Of a stretch of DNA of 33,844 bases, positions 17,735 to 25,886 are shown piece by piece. The stretch is taken from assembly GCA_022424815.1 (NCBI GenBank), contig JAKMGS010000003.1, positions 1-33,844 on the forward strand. Reading direction: 5' to 3'. Numbering within the stretch: the stretch's first letter is position 1; each line of letters starts with the position of its first letter. Made by a program: the position numbers and the translations under genes. This stretch comes from Schleiferiaceae bacterium. GTDB taxonomy: Bacteria > Bacteroidota > Bacteroidia > Flavobacteriales > Schleiferiaceae. The notes under the pieces are model-generated. The model was not told the origin of the DNA. It was given only the letters and a program-made list of their open reading frames with translations, and did no database searches.

Positions 17735-19630
17735 TTAATATGCTCGTTCTGTACGTCCTTCAACATAATAAATGAAGGAACGGTTCACGACACGGTTTCC
17801 TCCAGGAGTCGGATAGTTCCCGCTAAAGTACCAGTCACCCGGATTTGAAGGACAGCTTTCGTGCAAGTCCTCTATGTCCTGATAGATGATGCTCACCTTC
17901 GCCTTCACGCCTTCCGGGGTCAAGATTTGGGCAATCTTATCGCTGATTTCTTGCGCCGTAAATGGCTCGTAAATCTCTTTCACGAAGTTCTGTACTTCCG
18001 TGTCGGCCATCTGCTCTTGGGCCTTACACTTCTGATATACTTCCTGAATCAATCCTTCCTCACCACGGTCTTTCAACAGCTCCACGGCCGCGCGGAAGGC
18101 AACGAAATCACCCATACGTGCCATATCAATGCCGTAGCAATCTGGGTAGCGAATCTGAGGTGCTGAAGAAGCGATGACAATGTGTTTAGGACCGAGGCGG
18201 TCGAAAATTTTCAAGATGCTCTGACGCAGCGTAGTTCCACGTACGATACTATCGTCGATGACCACCAAATGGTCGTTGCTGGTCACGGTGCCGTGGGTAA
18301 TATCGTATACGTGGCTCACCAAATCATCGCGAGAGCTGTCCTCAGTAATAAAGGTGCGTAGCTTCACATCTTTCCAAGCCACTTTTTCCACGCGAGGACG
18401 GGTATTCAGGATATCCTGAAGGGCTTCCGGCGTCGGGTTATTCAGGCCTTGGATTTTTTCAAACTTCATGGCATTGAAGTGATCCTCCATACCCTTGACC
18501 ATACCGTAGAAGCTAACCTCAGCGGTATTCGGGATGAAGCTTAACACCGTATTTTCTACATCGCCTTCCACCTTGTCGAGGATTTTAGGGATGAGTCTAC
18601 GGCCCAATTCTATGCGCTCGTTATAAATGTCTTTATCGTTTCCGCGAGAGAAGTAAATGCGTTCGAAAGAACAGGCATTGTAGGCCAAAGGCTCCTTGAT
18701 CTGCTCAATGCTCACGTCCCCAGCCTTTTTCACCACAATCGCAGCGCCTGGAGGCAACTCATGTACGGCATCCGTAGGCAAATTCATGGCTGTTTGAATC
18801 ACCGGACGCTCCGAAGCTACCACGACAATCTCATCATCGTAGTAATAGAAGGTTGGGCGAATTCCCGCGGGATCGCGCAACACAAAAGCATCGCCGTGAC
18901 CCATCATTCCTGCCATGGCATATCCACCGTCCCATTTTTTCGAGGCGCGACGTAAAATATCCGCCACGTCTAGACGCTTCGAAATCTCCTCAGTCGCTTG
19001 TTTTTTCGTGTAACCCTCGTCCTTGAGCTGGTAATACAAGTCATCATTGGCCTCGTCCAAGAAGTGTCCAATCTTCTCCATAATGGTGATGGTATCCGCC
19101 TTTTCTTTAGGATGTTGGCCCAATTCCACTAACTCATTAAAGAGCTCATCAACATTGGTCATGTTGAAGTTCCCCGCCACAATCAAATTGCGCGTTGGCC
19201 AGTTGTTCTGGCGCAAGAAAGGGTGACAAGCTTCAATGGTATTCCCGCCGTAAGTTCCATAGCGAAGATGACCTAGGTACACCTCACCGGTAAAGGGTAG
19301 GTTTTGCTTCAACCATGGCACATCCTTGAGTTTCTCTACATCCGAACCCACGCCTTCCGCGATGCGTTTTTGCACTTTGCCAAAGATGTCTCCGATGCTG
19401 TTGGTATCGACACTGCGATAACGTGAAATATATCGAGTACCGGGTTCTGTGTTGAGTTTAATGTTTGCGAGCCCCGCCCCGTCTTGTCCGCGGTTGCGTT
19501 GCTTCTCCATGAGAAGGTACATTTTGTTGAGGCCGTAAAATGCCGTTCCGTATTTCTCTACGTAATATTCAAGAGGCTTTCTAAGACGCACAAATGCAAT
19601 ACCACATTCGTGTTTGATCGGATCACTCAT
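17735..19630 (-). CDS. Long amidophosphoribosyltransferase-like protein (PurF family)
   Basis: 631 residues, longer than standard PurF (about 470-510). The N-terminal Ntn glutaminase domain starts with Cys9 in HECGIAFVRL, exposed if an 8-residue propeptide is removed as in PurF. RNRGQDGAGLA and LGHLRYGTYGG are typical of class II amidotransferases. The phosphoribosyltransferase domain carries the PRPP motif VIDDSIVRGTTL at about residue 457. Insertions around 30-45 and the C-terminal 120 residues (ending FIYYVEGRTERAY) are not in classic PurF. It may make 5-phosphoribosylamine for purine synthesis or be a paralog with another acceptor. The second gene in the operon is cobalamin adenosyltransferase. 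A TAATTTTG -7 box lies 20 bases before the ATG. Confidence 0.85.
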   Translation of the reverse strand: MSDPIKHECGIAFVRLRKPLEYYVEKYGTAFYGLNKMYLLMEKQRNRGQDGAGLANIKLNTEPGTRYISRYRSVDTNSIGDIFGKVQKRIAEGVGSDVEKLKDVPWLKQNLPFTGEVYLGHLRYGTYGGNTIEACHPFLRQNNWPTRNLIVAGNFNMTNVDELFNELVELGQHPKEKADTITIMEKIGHFLDEANDDLYYQLKDEGYTKKQATEEISKRLDVADILRRASKKWDGGYAMAGMMGHGDAFVLRDPAGIRPTFYYYDDEIVVVASERPVIQTAMNLPTDAVHELPPGAAIVVKKAGDVSIEQIKEPLAYNACSFERIYFSRGNDKDIYNERIELGRRLIPKILDKVEGDVENTVLSFIPNTAEVSFYGMVKGMEDHFNAMKFEKIQGLNNPTPEALQDILNTRPRVEKVAWKDVKLRTFITEDSSRDDLVSHVYDITHGTVTSNDHLVVIDDSIVRGTTLRQSILKIFDRLGPKHIVIASSAPQIRYPDCYGIDMARMGDFVAFRAAVELLKDRGEEGLIQEVYQKCKAQEQMADTEVQNFVKEIYEPFTAQEISDKIAQILTPEGVKAKVSIIYQDIEDLHESCPSNPGDWYFSGNYPTPGGNRVVNRSFIYYVEGRTERAY

Positions 19631-19649
19631 AGAGGGAGATTGTGAAGGT

Positions 19650-19657
19650 CAAAATTA
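19650..19657 (-). promoter_or_regulatory. -7 box TAATTTTG before the PurF-like gene
   Basis: It is a perfect TAnnTTTG on the minus strand, giving a short leader of about 15 bases before the ATG at 19630. The nearest TTG upstream is only 15 bases away, so the -33 element is poor. Confidence 0.5.
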
Positions 19658-19692
19658 TTGAAAATCCCATGACAATCCCACGCTTTTTTGGC

Positions 19693-20721
19693 TTAGATGA
19701 ATTGGCCCAAATCCATATTGAGCCACTCCAGCGCTGCACCATGCAATAGCTTGCCCTTGCGCTCATAACTCCACGGCATTCCATTGATCAATTTTCCAGG
19801 CTCCAACTCGCCGAGGGGAAAGGGATAATCCGTCCCAAGGGCCACGCGATTCTCGCCTACCAAACCGACAATATACTCGAGCATTTTCGGGTCGTGGACG
19901 AGGGAATCGAGCCAGAATTTGCCCATGTAATCGCGGGGAGCAATGTTATTATCCACCGCACAAAGGTCTGGGCGGACGTCAAATCCGTGCTGCACTCGGC
20001 CGAGTGTTGCGGGGAAAGAACCGCCGCCATGGGCGAAGGCGACCCGCAGTTTAGGTAACCGCTCAAAGACCCCACCAAAAATCATGGAACAGATGGCCAG
20101 GGAGCTTTCCGCTGGCATACCCACCAACCATGGCAGCCAATATTTAGGCATTTTTTCCTTGCTCATCATGTCCCACGGGTGGACGAAGATGGCCATATCT
20201 AGGTCTTGACAAGCTTCGAAAATGGGGGAAAGTTCCGGAGCGTCAAGGTTCCAATCGTTGATGTGTGTGCCGATTTCAATGCCTTTGAGGCCGATCTCTT
20301 TGCAACGGCGCAACTCTTGAATGGCCAGATCTGGCGCCTGCATGGGCAGGGTGCCTAGGCCGACAAAACGGTCGGGGTAGCGATGGCAAATGTCGGCGAT
20401 GTGGTCGTTAAGGAATTGGCTCACCTCGAGGGTGTGCTCGGGCTTGGCCCAGTAGCTGAACATGACCGGAACGGTCGACAATACTTGTACGTCGACATGT
20501 TGGTGGCCACATTCTTTGATGCGGGCCTCTGGCGACCAACAATTATCTTCTATCTCACGAAAGAATTCTCCGTCCTTTAACATGCGCGCACGACAAGGAA
20601 CGTGGTGATCGAGGTTAATGAAACCGCCATAGCCAAAGCGCTCGCGAAAGTTCGGGATGTGCTCGGGCAAGATGTGCGTATGGATGTCTACCGTGAAGTT
20701 TCTCGAGGTAATCTCACACAT
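19693..20721 (-). CDS. nbaD: 2-amino-3-carboxymuconate-6-semialdehyde decarboxylase (ACMSD)
   Basis: 342 residues of the amidohydrolase superfamily, ACMSD subgroup. Metal ligands are visible: His14 and His16 in VDIHTHILP, His181 in IFVHPWDMM, a His in AFAHGGGSFPATLGR, and Asp in LGTDYPFPLGE near the C-terminus. MFSYWAKPEHTLEVSQFLND is typical of the family. The enzyme decarboxylates the ring-opening product of 3-hydroxyanthranilate, steering it to catabolism instead of quinolinate and NAD synthesis. Its ATG is one base after the stop of the 3-hydroxyanthranilate dioxygenase gene, so the two consecutive enzymes are coupled. Confidence 0.93.
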   Translation of the reverse strand: MCEITSRNFTVDIHTHILPEHIPNFRERFGYGGFINLDHHVPCRARMLKDGEFFREIEDNCWSPEARIKECGHQHVDVQVLSTVPVMFSYWAKPEHTLEVSQFLNDHIADICHRYPDRFVGLGTLPMQAPDLAIQELRRCKEIGLKGIEIGTHINDWNLDAPELSPIFEACQDLDMAIFVHPWDMMSKEKMPKYWLPWLVGMPAESSLAICSMIFGGVFERLPKLRVAFAHGGGSFPATLGRVQHGFDVRPDLCAVDNNIAPRDYMGKFWLDSLVHDPKMLEYIVGLVGENRVALGTDYPFPLGELEPGKLINGMPWSYERKGKLLHGAALEWLNMDLGQFI

Positions 20722-20722
20722 A

Positions 20723-21253
20723 TTATACGAATCTAGGGTCGGTCTCCATCACATGTCCACAATCGGAACAGGTGCGGTGTTCTTCAGATCCATAAAATAT
20801 TTTGAAGTGTGGCTGGAAATCTTTTTCGACATTCTTGAGTTCGAAATAGGTTTCGTGTAGTTTGTTGTTACAGTTGTCGCAGTACCACAATAATCCGTCG
20901 GTGAAGCCACGTCCCTCACGGATTCGCTCGACGACTAGGCCTATGCTACCTTCATGACGAATGGGACTGTGCGGGGTGTTGGCAGGCACGGTCATCATAT
21001 CGCCAGGTCCCAAATGGAGTTTGTGGGCCTCTCCATCAACTTGGACTTTAACCGTTATATTTCCTTCAAGCTGGTAGAAGAATTCCTCCGTTTCGTTGTA
21101 ATGGTAATCTTTTCGGGCATTTGGGCCAGCCACGACCATCACGATGTAGTCGTCGCTCTCAGGCGTCAAATTTTTGTTGGCCACTGGTGGTTTGAGCAGG
21201 TCTCTATTCTCTGCCAACCACTTTTGAAAATTAAAGGGCTTTGGTACCGACAT
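20723..21253 (-). CDS. nbaC: 3-hydroxyanthranilate 3,4-dioxygenase
   Basis: 176 residues, cupin fold. Residues fall exactly at the positions I recall for the bacterial (Cupriavidus) enzyme. Iron ligands are His51, Glu57 and His95. Substrate-binding Arg47 and Arg99 and Glu110 are present. A second rubredoxin-like metal site is formed by Cys125/Cys128 and Cys162/Cys165. It opens the ring of 3-hydroxyanthranilate with O2, giving 2-amino-3-carboxymuconate semialdehyde, which the next gene product decarboxylates. It is the first gene of the minus-strand half of a divergent kynurenine-pathway cluster. Start ATG at 21253. Confidence 0.95.
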   Translation of the reverse strand: MSVPKPFNFQKWLAENRDLLKPPVANKNLTPESDDYIVMVVAGPNARKDYHYNETEEFFYQLEGNITVKVQVDGEAHKLHLGPGDMMTVPANTPHSPIRHEGSIGLVVERIREGRGFTDGLLWYCDNCNNKLHETYFELKNVEKDFQPHFKIFYGSEEHRTCSDCGHVMETDPRFV

Positions 21254-21344
21254 GACTGTTTGCTTTGAGGTGTGAATTTAAGAAAATTGGACCCGAAATC
21301 ATCGCCTCTTCCTGCCTTATATTCGTAGGGAGAGAACAGAAGCT

Positions 21345-22784
21345 ATGAAAATCCTGAATTATATCGGTGGCCAATTCCTTGAACCCGCTAGCGGCCAAAC
21401 CCTTACCAACACCAACCCGGCCACAGGCGAAGCCTATGGCACCATCCCTCGATCGGATGCGAAAGACGTGGAGTTGGCGGTGAAGGCGGCTCGGGAGGCA
21501 TTCCCGGGGTGGAGCGGTTTATCAGCCGCCGAACGAAGCCGTTGGATGTTGAAAGTAGCCGATGAGATTGAGGCGAGGTTGGAAGAATTGGCCATGGCTG
21601 AAAGTGTGGATAATGGAAAGCCGTTGAAATTGGCCCAAACGGTAGATATCCCTCGGGCAAGAGATAATTTTAAATTTTACGCGACCGCCATTTTGCACGA
21701 TGCCTACGAAACCCACGACATGGGGGCGAACGGATTCAACTATACGTTGCGCCAACCTATTGGGGTGGCGGGCTGCATTTCTCCATGGAATTTACCATTG
21801 TACTTGTTTACTTGGAAGATTGCTCCGGGGTTGGCGGCGGGCAATACCGTGGTGGCGAAGCCTTCGGAGGTGACTCCCGCGACGGCGTATTTATTATGTA
21901 AGATTTTGGACGATGTAGGCTTTCCAAAGGGAGTGCTGAACATTGTACATGGATTGGGCGCCGAGGTGGGTGCCGCCATTGTAGAGCATCCAAACACCCC
22001 GGTCATATCCTTTACCGGAGGCACGGCGACAGGAAAGGCCATCTCGGCGGTAGCGGCGCCGATGTTTAAGAAGCTCAGTTTGGAAATGGGCGGGAAGAAT
22101 GCCAACCTGGTATTTGCGGATTGTGATTTTGAGGAAGCGGTAAATACGAGTGTACGTGCAGCCTTTGCCAATCAAGGGCAGATTTGTTTGTGCGGATCGC
22201 GTATTTATGTGCAGCGACCTATATATGAGAAATTCAAAGCGGCCTTTGTGGAGCGCGTGAAGGGATTGGCCGTTGGCGATCCGCTGGAGGCGGGTACGAG
22301 AACCGGAGCTGTGGTCAGCAAGGACCACTTCGAAAAGGTGCTTTCGTATATCAATGTGGCGCTGGATGAAGGTGGAACATTGTTGACGGGAGGCAATCCA
22401 GTGAAATTGGACGGGCGCTGTGAAAATGGGTTCTTTATTGAGCCGACGGTGTTTGAAGATTTGCCTGCAAGCTGCCGAACCAATCAGGAAGAGATTTTTG
22501 GCCCTGTGGTGACCTTGACTCCTTTTGATACGGAGGAGGAAGCGTTGGCAATGGCCAATGGTACGGACTATGGATTGGCGGCGACGGTGTGGACAACAAA
22601 TCTTCAGGTAGCACACCGAGTGGCCTCAAAACTCCACGCCGGAATTATTTGGGTAAATTGTTGGCTGCTGCGCGATCTACGTACGCCTTTTGGCGGAGTG
22701 AAGCAGAGCGGTGTGGGCCGTGAAGGCGGCTTCGAAGCCTTGCGATTCTTCACAGAACCTAAAAACGTTTGTATAAAACTCTAA
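21345..22784 (+). CDS. nbaE: 2-aminomuconate-6-semialdehyde dehydrogenase
   Basis: 479 residues, full-length aldehyde dehydrogenase. Catalytic residues are Asn149 (SPWNLP), Glu247 (LEMGGKN) and Cys281 (NQGQIC). The NAD-binding turn is FTGGTATGKAI. The C-terminal FGGVKQSGVGREGGFEALRFFTEPKNVCIKL matches the 2-aminomuconic/2-hydroxymuconic semialdehyde dehydrogenase subgroup. The enzyme oxidises the product of ACMSD to 2-aminomuconate, preventing spontaneous picolinate formation. It is divergent from the dioxygenase and decarboxylase genes, with 91 bp between starts. A near-consensus TATATTCG (21318-21325) is the best -7 candidate. Confidence 0.92.
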   Translation: MKILNYIGGQFLEPASGQTLTNTNPATGEAYGTIPRSDAKDVELAVKAAREAFPGWSGLSAAERSRWMLKVADEIEARLEELAMAESVDNGKPLKLAQTVDIPRARDNFKFYATAILHDAYETHDMGANGFNYTLRQPIGVAGCISPWNLPLYLFTWKIAPGLAAGNTVVAKPSEVTPATAYLLCKILDDVGFPKGVLNIVHGLGAEVGAAIVEHPNTPVISFTGGTATGKAISAVAAPMFKKLSLEMGGKNANLVFADCDFEEAVNTSVRAAFANQGQICLCGSRIYVQRPIYEKFKAAFVERVKGLAVGDPLEAGTRTGAVVSKDHFEKVLSYINVALDEGGTLLTGGNPVKLDGRCENGFFIEPTVFEDLPASCRTNQEEIFGPVVTLTPFDTEEEALAMANGTDYGLAATVWTTNLQVAHRVASKLHAGIIWVNCWLLRDLRTPFGGVKQSGVGREGGFEALRFFTEPKNVCIKL

Positions 22785-22787
22785 CCT

Positions 22788-23549
22788 ATGAACCATCAAG
22801 AATGGGCCAAGTCCTTACACCATAGCGCACGCACGCAAACCCCGCGGGCCCAATTTTCTACGACTGAACACTATAGCTTGGACGATGCTTATGCGATTCA
22901 GCATGCGCTCATTGCCGAGCGCGTGGCCGAAGGTCATGAGGTGGTCGGTGTGAAGATGGGCTTTACCTCGGTGGCGAAAATGAAGCAGATGGGGGTCGAC
23001 GATATGATCATTGGCCAATTAACTTCTGATATGTTCATCTCCACCGAACAGCCCTTACTGCGCAGCCAGTGCATACATCCGCGCGCGGAGCCAGAGATTG
23101 CTTTTCGGTTGAACCAAGATGTGAACGGCGCCTTGTCGGTGGACGAGATCATGGACTATATCGATGGCGTGGCCGCTGCGGTGGAAGTCATTGATTCGCG
23201 CTACGAAAACTTCAGGTTCTCTTTGGAGGATGTGGTGGCGGACAACTGCAGCTCTTGCGGGTATGCGATGGGCCCTTGGTGCGAGGTTCCCCTAGGATTA
23301 AATGGTTTGGATATGGTCCAATTCTTTGACGGCGCCATCATCGCCGAAGGAAATAGCGATGCCATCTTAGACAATCCGTTTGAAGCTTTGGCGGCCGCAA
23401 CACGATTGGCCCAGCAATACGGCATTGCCCTTACGGAGGGAATGATCGTTTTTGCAGGAGCCTCTACAGCAGCCCACTTTATCGAGGGTCATTCTAAAGT
23501 TGTAGTGAGAGTCGACGGACTTGGCGAAGCCGCGTTCTCAGTGGCATAA
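22788..23549 (+). CDS. 4-oxalocrotonate decarboxylase / 2-oxopent-4-enoate hydratase family
   Basis: 253 residues of the fumarylacetoacetase-like hydratase/decarboxylase family. VVGVKMGFTSVAKMKQMGVDD and LTSDMFI are typical of the decarboxylase branch. The metal-binding part is HPRAEPEIAFRLN (Glu, Glu), then AAVEVIDSRYENF. In the 2-aminomuconate route, deamination gives 4-oxalocrotonate. This enzyme would decarboxylate it to 2-oxopent-4-enoate. A hydratase role is the alternative, and the two branches are hard to separate by eye. The ATG lies 3 bp after the dehydrogenase stop, so the two are cotranscribed. The deaminase, aldolase and upstream kynurenine enzymes are not in the window. Confidence 0.85.
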   Translation: MNHQEWAKSLHHSARTQTPRAQFSTTEHYSLDDAYAIQHALIAERVAEGHEVVGVKMGFTSVAKMKQMGVDDMIIGQLTSDMFISTEQPLLRSQCIHPRAEPEIAFRLNQDVNGALSVDEIMDYIDGVAAAVEVIDSRYENFRFSLEDVVADNCSSCGYAMGPWCEVPLGLNGLDMVQFFDGAIIAEGNSDAILDNPFEALAAATRLAQQYGIALTEGMIVFAGASTAAHFIEGHSKVVVRVDGLGEAAFSVA

Positions 23550-23556
23550 AAGAAAA

Positions 23557-23585
23557 CAAGCCACCCCGGGGTACGGAGTGGCTTG
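23557..23585 (-). terminator. Hairpin terminator for the outer-membrane protein gene
   Basis: CAAGCCAC (23557-23564) pairs with GTGGCTTG (23578-23585) around a 13-base GC-rich loop. On the minus strand it is followed by TTTTCTTTT. It stands 108 bp after the minus-strand stop at 23694 and 7 bp after the convergent plus-strand stop. Confidence 0.6.
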
Positions 23586-23693
23586 CTGAACAAAACCATG
23601 TCGCGTCAAATATGAATTACTCGCTTACACTCAAAATGCTGACGCACGATTTATTTAACGCAAAGAACGTGCCAAAAATTGTTTTGAGTCCAT

Positions 23694-24278
23694 TTAAAGT
23701 TTCGCTCCCACACTCAACATGAACTGCGAACGCTCGTAACTCAAAGGAATGCCGTTCCAATCGCCTTGGTGATCTTGCAAGCTTGCGTAGTACACCAAAT
23801 CAAGGCTGAGCTTCCAAACATCCACCCCAAGCCCGAGGTTGTAGCCCGCAGTTGGAGATTCAAATGTTTGGCTGTAGGCTGAGTTTCCTATGGCATTAAT
23901 AAAGTGAATACCCCCTTCAGCACGTGCGAACTTTAAAAGTCTAACTCCCAGACCTGCGTCGAGCTGAACAAATTGATGGTCAAAACGCGAGGTAGTCGTC
24001 ATCCCATCAACGGTCTGATTAATTATCTGAATATCCTTTCCATAGATGGCGCTGCCTGAGGCATACAATTGGTCCCCCAAAAATTGACGGCCATATACTC
24101 CTAGGTGGTACCCATTATCCGGTACCGTGCCTTCGAATATCCCTTGAGCCGAACTTACCGCTTGGTCTAATTGTACCGCGTTTAGCGTGTAGTTCAAACC
24201 TGTGCGTAGACCCCAACGACTTTGGCCGAGGGCTACAGAAGAGAATGCGAGTAACGAAAGAAGGAAAATCTTACGCAT
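23694..24278 (-). CDS. Outer-membrane beta-barrel protein
   Basis: 194 residues. Signal peptide MRKIFLLSLLAFSSVALGQ is followed by alternating short beta segments (WGLRTGLNYTLNAVQ, YHLGVYGRQFL, FVQLDAGLGVRLLKFARAEGG, AGYNLGLGVDVWKLSLDLVYY), ending in FMLSVGAKL, a typical barrel C-terminus. It matches the small outer-membrane beta-barrel (PorT-like) domain found throughout Bacteroidota. No enzymatic motif is visible. It follows the membrane sensor-like gene by 33 bp, and a 26-bp inverted repeat fills that gap. It could be cotranscribed with that gene or expressed from its own TAGGTTCG-type promoter. Confidence 0.8.
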   Translation of the reverse strand: MRKIFLLSLLAFSSVALGQSRWGLRTGLNYTLNAVQLDQAVSSAQGIFEGTVPDNGYHLGVYGRQFLGDQLYASGSAIYGKDIQIINQTVDGMTTTSRFDHQFVQLDAGLGVRLLKFARAEGGIHFINAIGNSAYSQTFESPTAGYNLGLGVDVWKLSLDLVYYASLQDHQGDWNGIPLSYERSQFMLSVGAKL

Positions 24279-24287
24279 GAAGCTTTG

Positions 24288-24313
24288 AATTAGGTTAGAG
24301 TACGAACCTAATT
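24288..24313. repeat. 9-bp inverted repeat before the outer-membrane protein gene (operator-like)
   Basis: AATTAGGTT (24288-24296) and AACCTAATT (24305-24313) are perfect inverted copies separated by 8 bases. The element fills the gap between the sensor-like gene stop and the outer-membrane protein start, overlaps that stop, and contains a TAGGTTCG near-match to the -7 box (24303-24310, minus). No T run follows, so an operator is more likely than a terminator. Confidence 0.5.
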
Positions 24314-25661
24314 ACATCAATCGTGCCAATTTATTCTTGGCCTCGACATTCATAACGTATAAAATTTGACGTTTATCTTCTTTGGATCGTTGGCGGAGGA
24401 CGAGTTCACAACCTAATTGGTTCAAACACAAATCATTGATCATTTTAATGTACTCACTTCGCTTACGGCGCTGCACTTCCCACGAAGAAGACCCTAATTC
24501 TAAAAATTCATTCAACTCTTCTGTCTGTAAGCTTCGTTTATCCAACAGTTGGATAAATTTCCATTGCGCTTCAGTAAAATATTGGTACCTCCTTTTTAAA
24601 TACAGCCTACGAATCCAATACGTAAGAAGGACCCCAATAAACAGGAATCCACCTAGTGAAAGACCTAGTTTCACTTGTGACGATAATATTTCCTGCGAGT
24701 ATAACTTTGATTCTTGATTGATTCTTTTAGGTAATCGGTTTACGAATTCAAAGAGATAGCCATTTGGTAATTTATTTGAGAATTTGGCCATGACCAATTC
24801 ATTTTCTAAATCATACCCGCAATGGAACCCAAAAGGGTTTACACTACTTAGGGCGCCCGCATTTAGGCCATTAGGGAGTGTGACGTCATACATGATATTA
24901 TTCTTCGGAACAATAAAATACGCTTTAAGCCCCCCCATGAGCATTACTGTAGTGTCGTTCATTCTATGGAGCCTAGAAATTCCGGTAGAACCCTTTGTCG
25001 GAAATACGTCGTCTAATACCAACGAACCCAGTTTCTCCCATTGATTTGAGGCAAAATTAAATTTCCAGAATTCAGTTTGTCGCAACACAAATAACGCGTC
25101 TTCACTCCTGTCGTAAAAAGCAAACTTATAGGATGTCCCCTTCGTATAATCCGGATTGTAGGGAGGGAAATCGCCGACAGTATATACATTCCATTCCTTT
25201 CTTAGGGTGCTGAAATAAGTGAGTAAATTATTTTCCATCCAGAAACCGTATCCCCCAAAAGAAAAAATAGTGTCCTTTCGTGAGAATTGGTAGGCATCAA
25301 AATTATATCCTGAATGCGCGGTATTATCAATCCTTCTGATCTCCTTTGACGCCGTATCTATGCCAAATACGTTGCCCGTTCCTCCAAAGACACAGATGAG
25401 TTCATTCTGAATGTAAAAGTGATAACCTATAGAAGGCAAATTCAACTTACCTATAGGGTAAGTGAGCTTAAATGGAGGCAGTGTATCTATGTTATTTTCA
25501 TAAAACACATGGTGATTTCCGTTTAAAACACTGATCCTATGAATGGCGCGATCAGATTCAGAATACCAGCTGATATATCCTTTACAATATCCTGAAATAG
25601 AGATAATTAAAGCACATATTAGGTACAGTAAAAATGTATGTGAATTATGTTTTTTAAACAC
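24312..25661 (-). CDS. Membrane sensor-like protein: periplasmic propeller, one TM segment, winged-helix-like tail
   Basis: 449 residues from a GTG at 25661. There is an N-terminal signal or anchor (about 8-26). Residues about 28-330 are beta-rich with kelch-like blocks (FSFGGYGFWMENNLLTYFS, FNFASNQWEKLGSL, TVMLMGGLKAYF), suggesting a periplasmic beta-propeller. A strong transmembrane segment lies at about 334-351 (LGGFLFIGVLLTYWI), followed by basic RRLYLKRRYQY. The cytoplasmic tail (about 352-449) reads FTEAQWKFIQLLDKRSLQTEELNEFL then QRRKRSEYIKMINDL, which looks like a winged-helix module. I recall similar tails in Bacteroidota membrane proteins but cannot name the family. It is probably a one-component transmembrane signal protein (inference). 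A perfect TATATTTG box lies 21 bases upstream. Confidence 0.72.
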   Translation of the reverse strand: MFKKHNSHTFLLYLICALIISISGYCKGYISWYSESDRAIHRISVLNGNHHVFYENNIDTLPPFKLTYPIGKLNLPSIGYHFYIQNELICVFGGTGNVFGIDTASKEIRRIDNTAHSGYNFDAYQFSRKDTIFSFGGYGFWMENNLLTYFSTLRKEWNVYTVGDFPPYNPDYTKGTSYKFAFYDRSEDALFVLRQTEFWKFNFASNQWEKLGSLVLDDVFPTKGSTGISRLHRMNDTTVMLMGGLKAYFIVPKNNIMYDVTLPNGLNAGALSSVNPFGFHCGYDLENELVMAKFSNKLPNGYLFEFVNRLPKRINQESKLYSQEILSSQVKLGLSLGGFLFIGVLLTYWIRRLYLKRRYQYFTEAQWKFIQLLDKRSLQTEELNEFLELGSSSWEVQRRKRSEYIKMINDLCLNQLGCELVLRQRSKEDKRQILYVMNVEAKNKLARLM

Positions 25662-25681
25662 GTTACAAATATGTTATTACA

Positions 25682-25689
25682 CAAATATA
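25682..25689 (-). promoter_or_regulatory. -7 box TATATTTG of the sensor-like gene
   Basis: It is a perfect TAnnTTTG on the minus strand, 20 bases upstream of the GTG at 25661. No clean TTG -33 element is seen. Confidence 0.5.
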
Positions 25690-25727
25690 CTAAAGAGGGC
25701 TCGATAAAAAATTGACATTTGAATCAA

Positions 25728-25740
25728 CCAATAAACTTAA
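25728..25740 (+). repeat. Direct repeat CCAATAAACTTAA, copy 1
   Basis: The 13-base sequence recurs exactly at 25773-25785, 45 bp downstream. Between the copies lies a small hairpin (CGAAC 25747-25751, GTTCG 25758-25762). Confidence 0.7.
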
Positions 25741-25772
25741 GCAGTTCGAACAACCATGTTCGTTGTATAAAG

Positions 25773-25785
25773 CCAATAAACTTAA
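25773..25785 (+). repeat. Direct repeat CCAATAAACTTAA, copy 2
   Basis: An exact copy of 25728-25740, placed 7 bp before the orphan terminator stem. Confidence 0.7.
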
Positions 25786-25791
25786 TTAAGA

Positions 25792-25824
25792 AACCCGGGA
25801 AGAGCATCTTCTCGGGTTTTTTGT
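25792..25824 (+). terminator. Strong orphan terminator
   Basis: A 12-bp stem (AACCCGGGAAGA with TCTTCTCGGGTT, one G-T pair) with loop GCA is followed by TTTT on the plus strand and a T-rich tail. No plus-strand gene ends upstream within 2 kb, so it probably ends a non-coding transcript. Confidence 0.8.
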
Positions 25825-25886
25825 TTGGATCGTCCCTTCTCAAGGTACGGACTGGAGGAAAATCATGTAATCGTCATTAGCATTCT

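Noticed and set aside
21894..22616. 240-residue minus-strand ORF inside the aldehyde dehydrogenase gene
   Set aside because: It is fully antisense to a catalytically complete enzyme and rich in Arg, His and Ser as expected of a shadow frame.
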